From: Nitrospirota bacterium
GTDB lineage: Bacteria > Nitrospirota > Thermodesulfovibrionia > Thermodesulfovibrionales > Dissulfurispiraceae
Assembly: GCA_013349595.1 (NCBI GenBank)
Contig: DUZI01000039.1
Span: 1 to 10,186, forward strand
Length of the DNA: 10,186 nucleotides
Direction of reading: 5' to 3'
The first letter of the stretch is position 1. Each line of letters opens with the position of its first letter. Shown in pieces: positions 1-6,835 of this stretch. A program made the position numbers and the translations under genes. The notes below the pieces were generated by a model. The model did not search any database and was not told where the DNA came from. It saw only the letters and a program-made list of their open reading frames with translations.

Positions 1-1671
1 GCTTCAAAGATTAAGGGTGCCATGAAGACAACTGAGAGGGGTCTGTTTTCATTTATTACAGGCAAAGGTTACTACAAAAAGCATGTAGTAATGGAAGACT
101 TAGAAAAGATAAAAGACCTTTATCTTGATAATGGTTATCTTAAAATCACTGTTGGCGAACCCACTATAAAGATTGCTGATGATAAGGAATCAATGATTGT
201 TGTAATACCTCTGTCAGAAGGGGATCAATATACATTAGAGTCTGTAAATATATCTGGTAATAAGGCCTTTGGCAATGATGTTTTAACAAAACTAATCAAG
301 CTGACGCCAAAGAAAATTTTTAATAAATCTACAATCAAATCTGATATTAATTCAATTAATGGGATTTACTACAATGGGGGTTATGCCCTTGTGTCAGTCT
401 ATCCAGAAATAACAACCGATGATGCTACTAGACTTGTTAAGGTTCTTTACAGGATTGAAGAGGGAGATAAATACAGGATAGGAAGGATTGAAATCTCAGG
501 GAATACAAAGACTGAAGACAAGGTCATTAGACGAGAGGTCAGACTTGATGAGGGTGATTATTTCAGCGGTTCTGCCCTAAAGAGGACCTATGAAAGGTTA
601 AATAATCTTCAATATTTTGAACCCATTGAGATTATCCCTAAGCCTAAAACAGAGGAAAAGATTGTTGATATTGATATTAAGGTGAAAGAGAAACCCACTG
701 GTTTTATTAGTTTTGGTGGTGGATATAGCTCAGTAGATAAACTCATAGGTATGGTTGACATAACACAGGGTAATTTTCTTGGTAAAGGTTATTATCTTAA
801 GGCAAGGGCTGAATTGGGTGGAGTTAGTTCTTACTATGACATATCTTTTAGAAACCCCTATTTTATGGATAAACCAATCTCCTTTGGCACAAGCCTCTAT
901 AGAATTAAGAGAGAATATGCAGAATTTTCAAGGAAGTCAACAGGTTTTGAGATTTCCTTTGGAAGAAGTTTTGGTGAATATTGGGGGGCATCAATTGCCT
1001 ATAACATTGAAAGAGCTACCATATATGATATAAATGTTACTGCCTCAGATTTGATAAAGGATCAAGAGGGCACTAATCTAACAAGTAGTGTGAGTTTAAC
1101 CGTTGCAAGGGATACAAGGGACAATAACCTTGACCCAATAAGAGGCTCAAAGAATGCAATCTATACTACCCTTGCAGGTCTTGGTGGAACCACTGCCTTT
1201 TATAAAATACTATTTGATTCTGGATGGTATTTCCCTGTCTTTGACTTGTCAACTATTCATTTAAGAGGAAGGATAGGACTTACAACAGGTCTCTTTGGAA
1301 AGAAGCTTCCTATTTATGAGAGATATTATGTTGGAGGGATTAACACTATAAGAGGTATTGCCTATGGTGAGGCAGGACCGAAAGATATTAACAATGAGGT
1401 AATAGGTGGTGAAAGGGAGATAGTCTTTAATGCGGAATATATCTTCCCCATTATTTCAGAATATAAATTCAAAGGTCTTGTTTTCTTTGATGCAGGTAAA
1501 GCCTTTGACAGAGGTGATGGTTTCGGTAGGGGCTTGAAATATACCAGTGGTTTTGGAATTAGATGGATATCACCAATGGGACCTATAAGAGTGGAATGGG
1601 GTTATAATCTTAATAGAAAGCATGGAGAGACAACAAGCAAGCTTGAGTTTACCTTTGGTTCATTTTTCTAA
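1..1671 (+). CDS. bamA: Outer membrane protein assembly factor BamA (5' partial)
   Basis: BamA is the outer-membrane Omp85 barrel that folds and inserts beta-barrel proteins. The frame is open to the left edge, so the gene starts outside the window; the ATG at 22 is internal. Of 556 visible residues, about 1-74 are the remainder of POTRA3 (MKTTERGLFSF, then DLEKIKDLYLDNGY, match the BamA pattern), 77-154 are POTRA4 and 158-231 are POTRA5 (VIRREVRLDEGDYF, ERLNNLQYFE). The 16-strand barrel follows from about 235. The barrel carries the loop-6 motif GGINTIRGIAYG with Arg451 (visible numbering) and ends in a terminal Phe (EFTFGSFF), the usual outer-membrane beta-signal. The signal peptide and POTRA1-2 are missing only because of the window edge. 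The skp and lpxD genes downstream are the classic partners of bamA, which separates it from TamA or other Omp85 proteins. Confidence 0.96.
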   Translation, partial: ASKIKGAMKTTERGLFSFITGKGYYKKHVVMEDLEKIKDLYLDNGYLKITVGEPTIKIADDKESMIVVIPLSEGDQYTLESVNISGNKAFGNDVLTKLIKLTPKKIFNKSTIKSDINSINGIYYNGGYALVSVYPEITTDDATRLVKVLYRIEEGDKYRIGRIEISGNTKTEDKVIRREVRLDEGDYFSGSALKRTYERLNNLQYFEPIEIIPKPKTEEKIVDIDIKVKEKPTGFISFGGGYSSVDKLIGMVDITQGNFLGKGYYLKARAELGGVSSYYDISFRNPYFMDKPISFGTSLYRIKREYAEFSRKSTGFEISFGRSFGEYWGASIAYNIERATIYDINVTASDLIKDQEGTNLTSSVSLTVARDTRDNNLDPIRGSKNAIYTTLAGLGGTTAFYKILFDSGWYFPVFDLSTIHLRGRIGLTTGLFGKKLPIYERYYVGGINTIRGIAYGEAGPKDINNEVIGGEREIVFNAEYIFPIISEYKFKGLVFFDAGKAFDRGDGFGRGLKYTSGFGIRWISPMGPIRVEWGYNLNRKHGETTSKLEFTFGSFF

Positions 1672-1699
1672 GATTTACTTTCTTAATAAAATCAAACAT

Positions 1700-1704
1700 G
1701 GAGG
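1700..1704 (+). promoter_or_regulatory. Ribosome binding site of the skp/ompH gene
   Basis: GGAGG lies 9 bases before the ATG at 1714. A second AGGAG directly abuts the ATG and is too close to act. This fixes the start that yields a clean signal peptide. Confidence 0.7.
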
Positions 1705-1713
1705 ATTTAGGAG

Positions 1714-2238
1714 ATGAAAAGAGTTTTGTTTTTGGTTATTGCTTTTATTGTATCAGTTAGTTTGGTAAACCCTGTTGGTGCCCAAACTCTAAAGGTTGGG
1801 GTAGTTGACTTATTAAAGGTCTTAAATGATTCTGAAGCAGGCAAAAAGTCCATTTTAGAAATTGAGACCTCAAAGAAAAATAAACAAACAACCATTGAAG
1901 AAAAGGGTAAAAAGATAGAACAATTAAAGGCGGATTTAGAAAAACAGTCTTCTCTACTATCTGCTGAGGCAAAAAAGTCAAGGGAAGAGGAAATTGAAAG
2001 ACTTATTAGAGAGTTTCAGAGACTTGTTACTGATGCAACTGCAGAACTACAAAAAAAGCAAAGAGAAGTTGAAGTAGAGATGATAAAGGAGATAAGACAA
2101 ATTTTAACAAAAATAGGTGAGACAGATAAGTATTCACTTATTATTGAAAGTTCAGAAGGTGGTCTCCTCTATTTTGACAAAACAGTAGATATAACGGACA
2201 AGGTTATTAGCAAATACAACGAGACAAAGAAAAAATAA
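1714..2238 (+). CDS. skp: OmpH/Skp family periplasmic chaperone
   Basis: Skp is a trimeric periplasmic chaperone that carries unfolded outer-membrane proteins to the BAM complex. The 174-residue product starts with a signal peptide: basic MKR, a hydrophobic core at about 4-20, and a likely cleavage after VGA at residues 21-23. The mature protein opens with LKVGVVDLLKVLNDSEAGKK, the family's N-terminal strand (VGVVD...) and helix. A long, charged, Lys/Glu/Gln-rich stretch at about 45-130 should form the coiled-coil tentacle arms. It closes with YSLIIESSEGGLLYFDKTVDITDKVI, typical of the OmpH C-terminal body. Length is normal for the family. The gene lies 42 bases after bamA and 37 before lpxD, the order found in many Gram-negative genomes. 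Confidence 0.93.
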   Translation: MKRVLFLVIAFIVSVSLVNPVGAQTLKVGVVDLLKVLNDSEAGKKSILEIETSKKNKQTTIEEKGKKIEQLKADLEKQSSLLSAEAKKSREEEIERLIREFQRLVTDATAELQKKQREVEVEMIKEIRQILTKIGETDKYSLIIESSEGGLLYFDKTVDITDKVISKYNETKKK

Positions 2239-2275
2239 ACTAATATACCCGAAAGTTCTTTAAGTTACAATATCT

Positions 2276-3292
2276 ATGCTACTAAAGGATATAGCCACTC
2301 ATATTAAAGGAATGCTCTATGGTGATGGTAATATATTCATAAACGGCATAAGTGAATTTGATAAGGCAAGTGCAGGAGATATAGTTTATATTGCTTCTGA
2401 TAAGGTTCCTGATGTAATTGAGTTTAAAGGTTCTGCAATTTTAACTCACAAAAGACTTGGAGATGTTTTTTCAAAAATACCTCAAATAGTTAGTAAAAAT
2501 CATAAATCTGCCTTTGCAGAATTATTAAATCTTTTTTATAAAAAGAGTCATTGTATTACAGGCATAAGTAAATGGGCATCAATTGCAAATAGTGCCAACT
2601 TGTCAGAAGGTATTTGTATTAGTGATTATGTAGTGGTATCGGAAAATGCTTTTATAGGTAAAAATGTAATCATCTATCCTGGTGTTTTTATTGGCAAAGG
2701 TGTCAAAATTGGTGATAATTGTGTCATTTACAGTAATGTTGCCATAATGGATAATTGTTTAATAGGTAATAATGTAATTCTACACCCTTGTGCTGTAATA
2801 GGTGCCGATGGTTTTGGTTATGTCTTTGATAATGGGGTTCATAAAAAAATACCACAAGTGGGAAATGTTATCATTGAGGATGATGTAGAAATAGGGGCAA
2901 ATACTACCATAGACAGGGCAGCCTTAGGGAGCACAATAATTGGAAAGGGCACAAAGATTGATAACCTTGTCCAGATAGGCCATAATGTTAAAATTGGTAA
3001 AAATGTAATTATAGTTGCACAGACAGGTATTGGGGGGAGTTCAATCATAGGAGATGGGGTCGTCCTTGCAGGACAGACAGGCATATCTGACCATGCAGAG
3101 ATAGAATCAGGCTCTGTTATATGTGCTCGTTCAGGCGTCACTGGCAAGCTTTCAAAGAATATTTATCTTGGAATGCCAGCAAAACCCTTCAAAAAGACCA
3201 TAAAAGCTTATGAAATGTTACACACCCTTCCTGAATTAAAAGAAAGGATTGAGCAGTTAGAGAAGAGCTTACATGAGCTAAAGAAGGAGTGA
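2276..3292 (+). CDS. lpxD: UDP-3-O-(3-hydroxyacyl)glucosamine N-acyltransferase LpxD
   Basis: LpxD transfers a 3-hydroxyacyl chain from ACP to the 2-amino group of UDP-3-O-acyl-glucosamine, the third step of lipid A synthesis, in the cytoplasm. The 338-residue length is typical. Residues 1-100 form the N-terminal uridine-binding domain. From about 105 to 295 there are left-handed beta-helix hexapeptide repeats (IGKNVII, IGDNCVI, IGNNVIL). The catalytic region is DNLVQIGHNVKIG with His236, equivalent to His239 in E. coli LpxD. The segment GADGFGYVFDNG at about 176-187 is also an LpxD signature. The C-terminal helix at 316-337 (LPELKERIEQLEKSLHELKK) is the family's short coiled coil. No clear Shine-Dalgarno sequence precedes the ATG at 2276, although the reading frame clearly begins there (MLLKDIATHI). 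The end overlaps the ribosome binding site of the ACP gene. Confidence 0.96.
   Translation: MLLKDIATHIKGMLYGDGNIFINGISEFDKASAGDIVYIASDKVPDVIEFKGSAILTHKRLGDVFSKIPQIVSKNHKSAFAELLNLFYKKSHCITGISKWASIANSANLSEGICISDYVVVSENAFIGKNVIIYPGVFIGKGVKIGDNCVIYSNVAIMDNCLIGNNVILHPCAVIGADGFGYVFDNGVHKKIPQVGNVIIEDDVEIGANTTIDRAALGSTIIGKGTKIDNLVQIGHNVKIGKNVIIVAQTGIGGSSIIGDGVVLAGQTGISDHAEIESGSVICARSGVTGKLSKNIYLGMPAKPFKKTIKAYEMLHTLPELKERIEQLEKSLHELKKE
3284..3289 (+). promoter_or_regulatory. Ribosome binding site deciding the ACP start
   Basis: AAGGAG inside the last lpxD codons lies 8 bases before the ATG at 3298. The upstream in-frame GTG at 3289 overlaps this site and is therefore unlikely to be the start. Confidence 0.75.
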
Positions 3293-3297
3293 ATATA

Positions 3298-3540
3298 ATG
3301 GACGATATAGCATTAAAAGTCAAGAAAATTATTGCAGAAGAATTACAGGTTGATGAAGCAGATATAAGTGATTCAGCTTCAATTTCTGATTTAGGGGGGG
3401 ATTCATTAAAGGCACTTGCACTCGTTTCAGCCTTTGAAGCAAACTTTGATATTACTATCCCTGATGAAGATGTAATGGCAATGAATACAATTGAAAGTGT
3501 AATCGATATAGTTAAGAAGAACCTCAAAAAAGATGACTAA
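3298..3540 (+). CDS. Acyl carrier protein (lipid A operon-specific)
   Basis: This is an 80-residue acyl carrier protein that would carry acyl chains on a phosphopantetheine arm. The attachment site is Ser36 in LGGDSLKAL. Helix I (about 3-15), the loop with DADISD-like acidic spacing, helix II (36-50) and the IPDEDV segment before helix III all follow the AcpP pattern with almost no gaps. The ATG at 3298 is chosen over the GTG at 3289 because of the AAGGAG at 3284-3289. Compared with E. coli AcpP, the partner-recognition helix II has lost several acids: Asp38 is Lys, Glu41 is Ala and Glu48 is Ala. This suggests specialised partners rather than the housekeeping ACP. The gene overlaps the ketosynthase gene by 8 bases, so the two are probably translationally coupled. 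A role in lipid A acyl supply is inferred from position. It could also serve another envelope lipid. Confidence 0.9.
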   Translation: MDDIALKVKKIIAEELQVDEADISDSASISDLGGDSLKALALVSAFEANFDITIPDEDVMAMNTIESVIDIVKKNLKKDD

Positions 3541-4747
3541 TAGGGTATTTATTACAGGGCTTGGTGTAGTCAGTGCAATTGGAATTGGAAAAGATGCCTT
3601 TTGGAATAGTACAGTAGAAGGCAAATCTGGCATAAAGAAGATAACTTTTTTTGAAACCTCCCATTTAAGGTCTCATATTGCTGGTGAGATTACAGACTTT
3701 GACCCATTAAAAATACTCGATAAAAAAGAGATAAAAGATACAGATAGGGTAACTCATCTTGCCTTAACTGCTGTTGATGAAGCTATAAAAGATAGTAATA
3801 TCTCCTTATCTGATGATTGTGCCTTAGTTGTTGGAACTGGATTAGGTGGTATTAGTACAGATAATATTCAACACAAGGTTTATTATACTAAAGGATACCG
3901 ATTTGTAAGTCCTCTAACCATTCCAATGGGAATGTATAACGCCACAGAATGTCATATTTCAAAAAGGTATGGCATAATGGGGGCAGGTTACACTATTAGC
4001 ACTGCCTGTGCCTCTGGTTTAAATGCTATAGGTGAGGGATTCAGGCTAATCAAAGAAGGGTACGCCCAACAGGCATTATGTGGTGGTACTGATGCTACCT
4101 TGAGCGAGTCAATCTTTTGTGCCTGGTGTGCTATGAGGATTTTATCAAGGCGAAATGATGATCCACAGGGTGCATGCAGGCCTTACAGCAAGGACAGAGA
4201 TGGTATGGTTCTTGGTGAGGGTGCAGGTTTTGTAGTACTTGAAAGCGAACAATCTGTCATTGAAAGATCAGCAAAAACCTATTGTGAAATCGTTGGTTAT
4301 GGTTTATCTCATGATGCGAATCACATTACTGCGCCAGATGTAAGGGGACAGGCAATTGCCATCAAAAAGGCATTAAAATTTGCAAACATTCAGCCCTCGG
4401 AGGTTGATTATATAAATTGTCATGGCACAGGCACTCTTTTAAATGACAAGGTTGAAACTGATTCAATCAAGAATGTTTTTGGTGAACACGCATATAAGAT
4501 ACCAATGAGTGCCATAAAACCACTTATTGGTCATACACTTGGTGCCTCGGGGGCAATTGGTTTGATAGCTACTTGTCTTGCAATAAAGCACTCTGTCATA
4601 CCCCCAACTATCAATTATACAGAGCCTGACCCAGAATGTGATTTAGACTATACACCAAACAAAGCAAGACAAAAGGATATTAACTTTGCCCTGTGTAATG
4701 CCTTTGGTTTTGGTGGAAATAATGCAGTAATAGTATTAAGGAGGTAA
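3533..4747 (+). CDS. FabF-like beta-ketoacyl-ACP synthase
   Basis: The product is a 404-residue condensing enzyme of the FabB/FabF thiolase-fold family, which extends an acyl chain with malonyl-ACP. The Cys-His-His triad is intact: Cys159 in STACASG, His297 in NCHGTGT and His334 in KPLIGHTLGASG, with the conserved Lys329. RPYSKDRDGMVLGEGAG (216-232) and the C-terminal gating loop FGFGG (391-395) are also standard. The motif HGTGT replaces the HGTST of housekeeping FabF and resembles NodE or polyketide-type ketosynthases. The protein is Cys-rich (about a dozen). The ATG at 3533 overlaps the ACP stop (ATGACTAA) and has only a weak ribosome binding site, pointing to translational coupling. With the upstream ACP and downstream fabZ it probably makes a dedicated chain. 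No ketoreductase or enoyl reductase is present, so those steps would use housekeeping enzymes. It could instead be the organism's only FabF, but the paired atypical ACP argues against that. Confidence 0.9.
   Translation: MTNRVFITGLGVVSAIGIGKDAFWNSTVEGKSGIKKITFFETSHLRSHIAGEITDFDPLKILDKKEIKDTDRVTHLALTAVDEAIKDSNISLSDDCALVVGTGLGGISTDNIQHKVYYTKGYRFVSPLTIPMGMYNATECHISKRYGIMGAGYTISTACASGLNAIGEGFRLIKEGYAQQALCGGTDATLSESIFCAWCAMRILSRRNDDPQGACRPYSKDRDGMVLGEGAGFVVLESEQSVIERSAKTYCEIVGYGLSHDANHITAPDVRGQAIAIKKALKFANIQPSEVDYINCHGTGTLLNDKVETDSIKNVFGEHAYKIPMSAIKPLIGHTLGASGAIGLIATCLAIKHSVIPPTINYTEPDPECDLDYTPNKARQKDINFALCNAFGFGGNNAVIVLRR
4738..4745 (+). promoter_or_regulatory. Strong ribosome binding site of fabZ
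   Basis: AAGGAGGT, one of the best Shine-Dalgarno matches in the window, overlaps the end of the ketosynthase gene and lies 8 bases before the fabZ ATG at 4754. Confidence 0.8.
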
Positions 4748-4753
4748 AATCAT

Positions 4754-5185
4754 ATGATAGATATAATAGAAATACAAAATGTTATTCCTCATCGTTATCC
4801 TTTTTTATTGATTGATAAGATCATAGAACTTAATGAGAATGACAGTGCAGTGGGGATAAAGAATGTGACAATAAATGAACCATTTTTTCAAGGACACTTT
4901 CCAGGTAATCCTATTATGCCTGGTGTGCTTATTGTTGAAGCAATGGCACAGGTGTCAGCTTTTCTTGCCTATAAATCAGGAGCAAAAGGCAAAGGGATAT
5001 TCTTTATGAGCATTGAAAAGGTAAAGTTTAGAAAACCAGTGGTACCTGGTGATCAGTTGAGGATTTCAGTAAAGACAACTCACAGACGCAATACAGTATG
5101 GAAGATAAGTGGACAGGTCTTTGTAAATGACAAACTTGTAACAGAGGCAGAATTCACAGCTATGATTGCCGATAAAATAGCCTGA
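4754..5185 (+). CDS. fabZ: (3R)-hydroxyacyl-ACP dehydratase FabZ
   Basis: FabZ dehydrates 3-hydroxyacyl-ACP to trans-2-enoyl-ACP and so competes with LpxA and LpxD for the same substrate. The 143-residue hot-dog-fold protein has the usual length. It begins with the FabZ signature IPHRYPFLLIDKI (11-23) and carries the catalytic pair His48 (GHFPGNPIMPGVL) and Glu62 (VEAMAQ). The KVKFRKPVVPGDQL segment is the conserved family strand. The single-domain form with no fused LpxC excludes the LpxC/FabZ hybrid seen in Bacteroidetes. The gene follows the ketosynthase gene by 6 bases and precedes lpxA by 4, so the fabZ-lpxA order is the common one. Confidence 0.96.
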   Translation: MIDIIEIQNVIPHRYPFLLIDKIIELNENDSAVGIKNVTINEPFFQGHFPGNPIMPGVLIVEAMAQVSAFLAYKSGAKGKGIFFMSIEKVKFRKPVVPGDQLRISVKTTHRRNTVWKISGQVFVNDKLVTEAEFTAMIADKIA

Positions 5186-5189
5186 TTAT

Positions 5190-5999
5190 ATGTCTATTTC
5201 AATCCATCCTACATCAGTAGTTAGTTCAAAGGCACAACTTGCAGATGGAGTTATTATAGGTCCTTTTTGCACTGTTAGTGATGAGACTATAATTGGCGAA
5301 AACACTCGATTAATCTCGCATATTGTCATAGATGGCAAGGTTATTATTGGTAAAGACAATGAAATATATCCTTTTGTATCCATTGGATTACCACCACAAG
5401 ATACAAAGTATAAAGGAGAAACTGACTGTTATGTGAGCATTGGCAATAATAATATTTTTAGAGAGAATATGACTGTTCATAGGGCATCTGTAAGTGGAGA
5501 TAGAGTTACTGAAATAGGAAATAATAATTTCTTCATGGCTTATGCACATATTGCTCATGACTGTAAGGTTGGAAATAATACAATTCTGGTAAATGGTGCT
5601 ACCTTAGGAGGGCATGTTTTAGTTGAGGATTATGTGGTGATTGGTGGATTAACTCCTGTTCATCAATTTTGTAGAATTGGAGCCCATGCGATGCTCGGTG
5701 GTGGTAGTTCTATAGCAAATGATGTTCCACCTTATGTAATTGCAGCTGGGTTTAGAGGACAACTATATGGGTTAAATGTAGTTGGATTGAGGAGAAGGGG
5801 ATTTTCAAAGGAAACTATTTTAGCACTTAAGAAGGCTTATATGATTATCTTTCAAGAGCATCATTTGTTGAAAGATGCCTTAAATAAGGTAAGAAATGAA
5901 GTCCCCCAGATTGAAGAGGTAAAGAGACTTATTTCATTCATCGAGACATCAAAAAGAGGTATTTGTCGTAAATTAGCCCCAGACCCTGATGAAGAATAA
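5190..5999 (+). CDS. lpxA: UDP-N-acetylglucosamine O-acyltransferase LpxA
   Basis: LpxA catalyses the first step of lipid A synthesis, moving a 3-hydroxyacyl chain from ACP to the 3-OH of UDP-GlcNAc. The 269-residue protein has left-handed beta-helix hexapeptide repeats at about 1-185 and a helical C-terminal domain. The active site AHIAHDCKVG contains His123, equivalent to E. coli His125. His142, His158 (VHQFCRIGAH) and the GLRRRGFS motif (199-206) are also conserved. The acyl-chain ruler position (E. coli Gly173) is Gly171, the form associated with longer chains of about C14 rather than C10. E. coli Glu200 corresponds to Val198 here, a change I believe is common outside Enterobacteria. No GnnA or GnnB genes lie nearby, so an ester-linked chain on ordinary UDP-GlcNAc is expected. 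There is no clear ribosome binding site; with a 4-base gap after fabZ, coupling is likely. Confidence 0.96.
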   Translation: MSISIHPTSVVSSKAQLADGVIIGPFCTVSDETIIGENTRLISHIVIDGKVIIGKDNEIYPFVSIGLPPQDTKYKGETDCYVSIGNNNIFRENMTVHRASVSGDRVTEIGNNNFFMAYAHIAHDCKVGNNTILVNGATLGGHVLVEDYVVIGGLTPVHQFCRIGAHAMLGGGSSIANDVPPYVIAAGFRGQLYGLNVVGLRRRGFSKETILALKKAYMIIFQEHHLLKDALNKVRNEVPQIEEVKRLISFIETSKRGICRKLAPDPDEE

Positions 6000-6022
6000 T
6001 CATTATTTGACTATTTGAATCT

Positions 6023-6835
6023 ATGCAAACAATTGGTATATTAGCTGGTTCAGGAATTCTGCCTTTAATAATAGCAAAAGATGCAACGAAAAAGGGTTTT
6101 CATGTCACCGTAATTGCAATAGAAAATCTCGCAGATAAGTCGCTTCAGGAGATTGCTCATAAGACTTATTGGATAAATGTTGGTCGTTTAGGAAAATTAA
6201 TAAATATACTCAAAAAAGACAACATAAGCAAGATTATACTTGCAGGCAAAGTTCCAAAGTCTCTTCTATATAAAACAGCTATTACTCCTGATTTGAGGGC
6301 AATAAAAGTCCTTTTTAAGATAAAAGTCAGAGGTGATAATGTTATGTTAAAAGCCCTTGCAGATGAACTGATGAGCGAAGGAATTGAGATAATTGACACG
6401 ACCACTTTTAGTCCTGAGTTAGTAACTCCAGAAGGGCTCATAAATTCCATTCCAGCTAAAGATGAACAAATGAAAGATATTGCCTTTGGTTGGCAAATAG
6501 CAAAAGAGATAGGAAGGCTTGATATAGGACAAACTGTAGTTATTAAATCAATGGCAGTAATGGCAGTAGAGGCAATAGAAGGTACAGATGAAGCTATTAT
6601 AAGAGGGGGAACCTTTGCTGGAGACGGGGCAGTAGTTGTAAAAATTAGCAAACCTCAACAAGATATGAGACTTGATGTCCCTGCAGTTGGGCTTAATACC
6701 CTTGAAAGCATGATAAAGGTGAATGCAAAGGTGTTGGCAATAGAGGCAGGCAGGAGCATAATCTTTCAGAGGGAAGAATTTGTTAAATTAGCAGATACAC
6801 ATGGTATAAGTGTCGTAGGCTATAAGGGGAATTAG
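6023..6835 (+). CDS. lpxI: UDP-2,3-diacylglucosamine pyrophosphatase LpxI
   Basis: LpxI hydrolyses UDP-2,3-diacylglucosamine to lipid X and UMP, the fourth step of lipid A synthesis. It replaces the unrelated LpxH found in Enterobacteria. The 270-residue protein matches the two-domain LpxI (DUF1009) family. It has an N-terminal IGILAGSGILPLIIA (4-18), LAGKVPK (73-79) and LKALADELMSEGIEI (109-123). The C-terminal catalytic domain has AVEAIEGTDEAI (181-192), RGGTFAGDGAVVVK and the acidic DMRLDVPAVG (214-223). One of Asp214 or Asp218 should match the essential Asp225 of Caulobacter LpxI; I could not decide which without alignment. The ATG at 6023 has a poor Shine-Dalgarno sequence. The gene begins 23 bases after lpxA. 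The usual next enzyme, LpxB, does not follow. Confidence 0.94.
   Translation: MQTIGILAGSGILPLIIAKDATKKGFHVTVIAIENLADKSLQEIAHKTYWINVGRLGKLINILKKDNISKIILAGKVPKSLLYKTAITPDLRAIKVLFKIKVRGDNVMLKALADELMSEGIEIIDTTTFSPELVTPEGLINSIPAKDEQMKDIAFGWQIAKEIGRLDIGQTVVIKSMAVMAVEAIEGTDEAIIRGGTFAGDGAVVVKISKPQQDMRLDVPAVGLNTLESMIKVNAKVLAIEAGRSIIFQREEFVKLADTHGISVVGYKGN

Noticed and set aside
2266..2271. TACAAT hexamer just before lpxD resembling a -10 box
   Set aside because: It lies 4 bases before the ATG and no -35-like element is at the right distance. A start site would fall inside the gene.
2630..3130. Repeating IGxxV-type coding pattern in lpxD, and again in lpxA, as possible DNA repeats
   Set aside because: These are protein-level hexapeptide repeats of the left-handed beta-helix, diverged in DNA; not a repeat array.
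2839..3147. 102-codon open frame antisense to lpxD
   Set aside because: Pro/Ile/Thr-rich product expected from reading hexapeptide repeats backwards; not a gene.
6551..6568. Perfect 9-base tandem duplication (ATGGCAGTA twice) in lpxI, encoding Met-Ala-Val twice
   Set aside because: The protein segment has the same length as in family members, so no insertion is implied. It looks like chance in a hydrophobic strand.
6166..6651. 161-codon open frame antisense to lpxI
   Set aside because: A shadow frame: Ser/Ile-rich with no motif, opposite a well-conserved enzyme.
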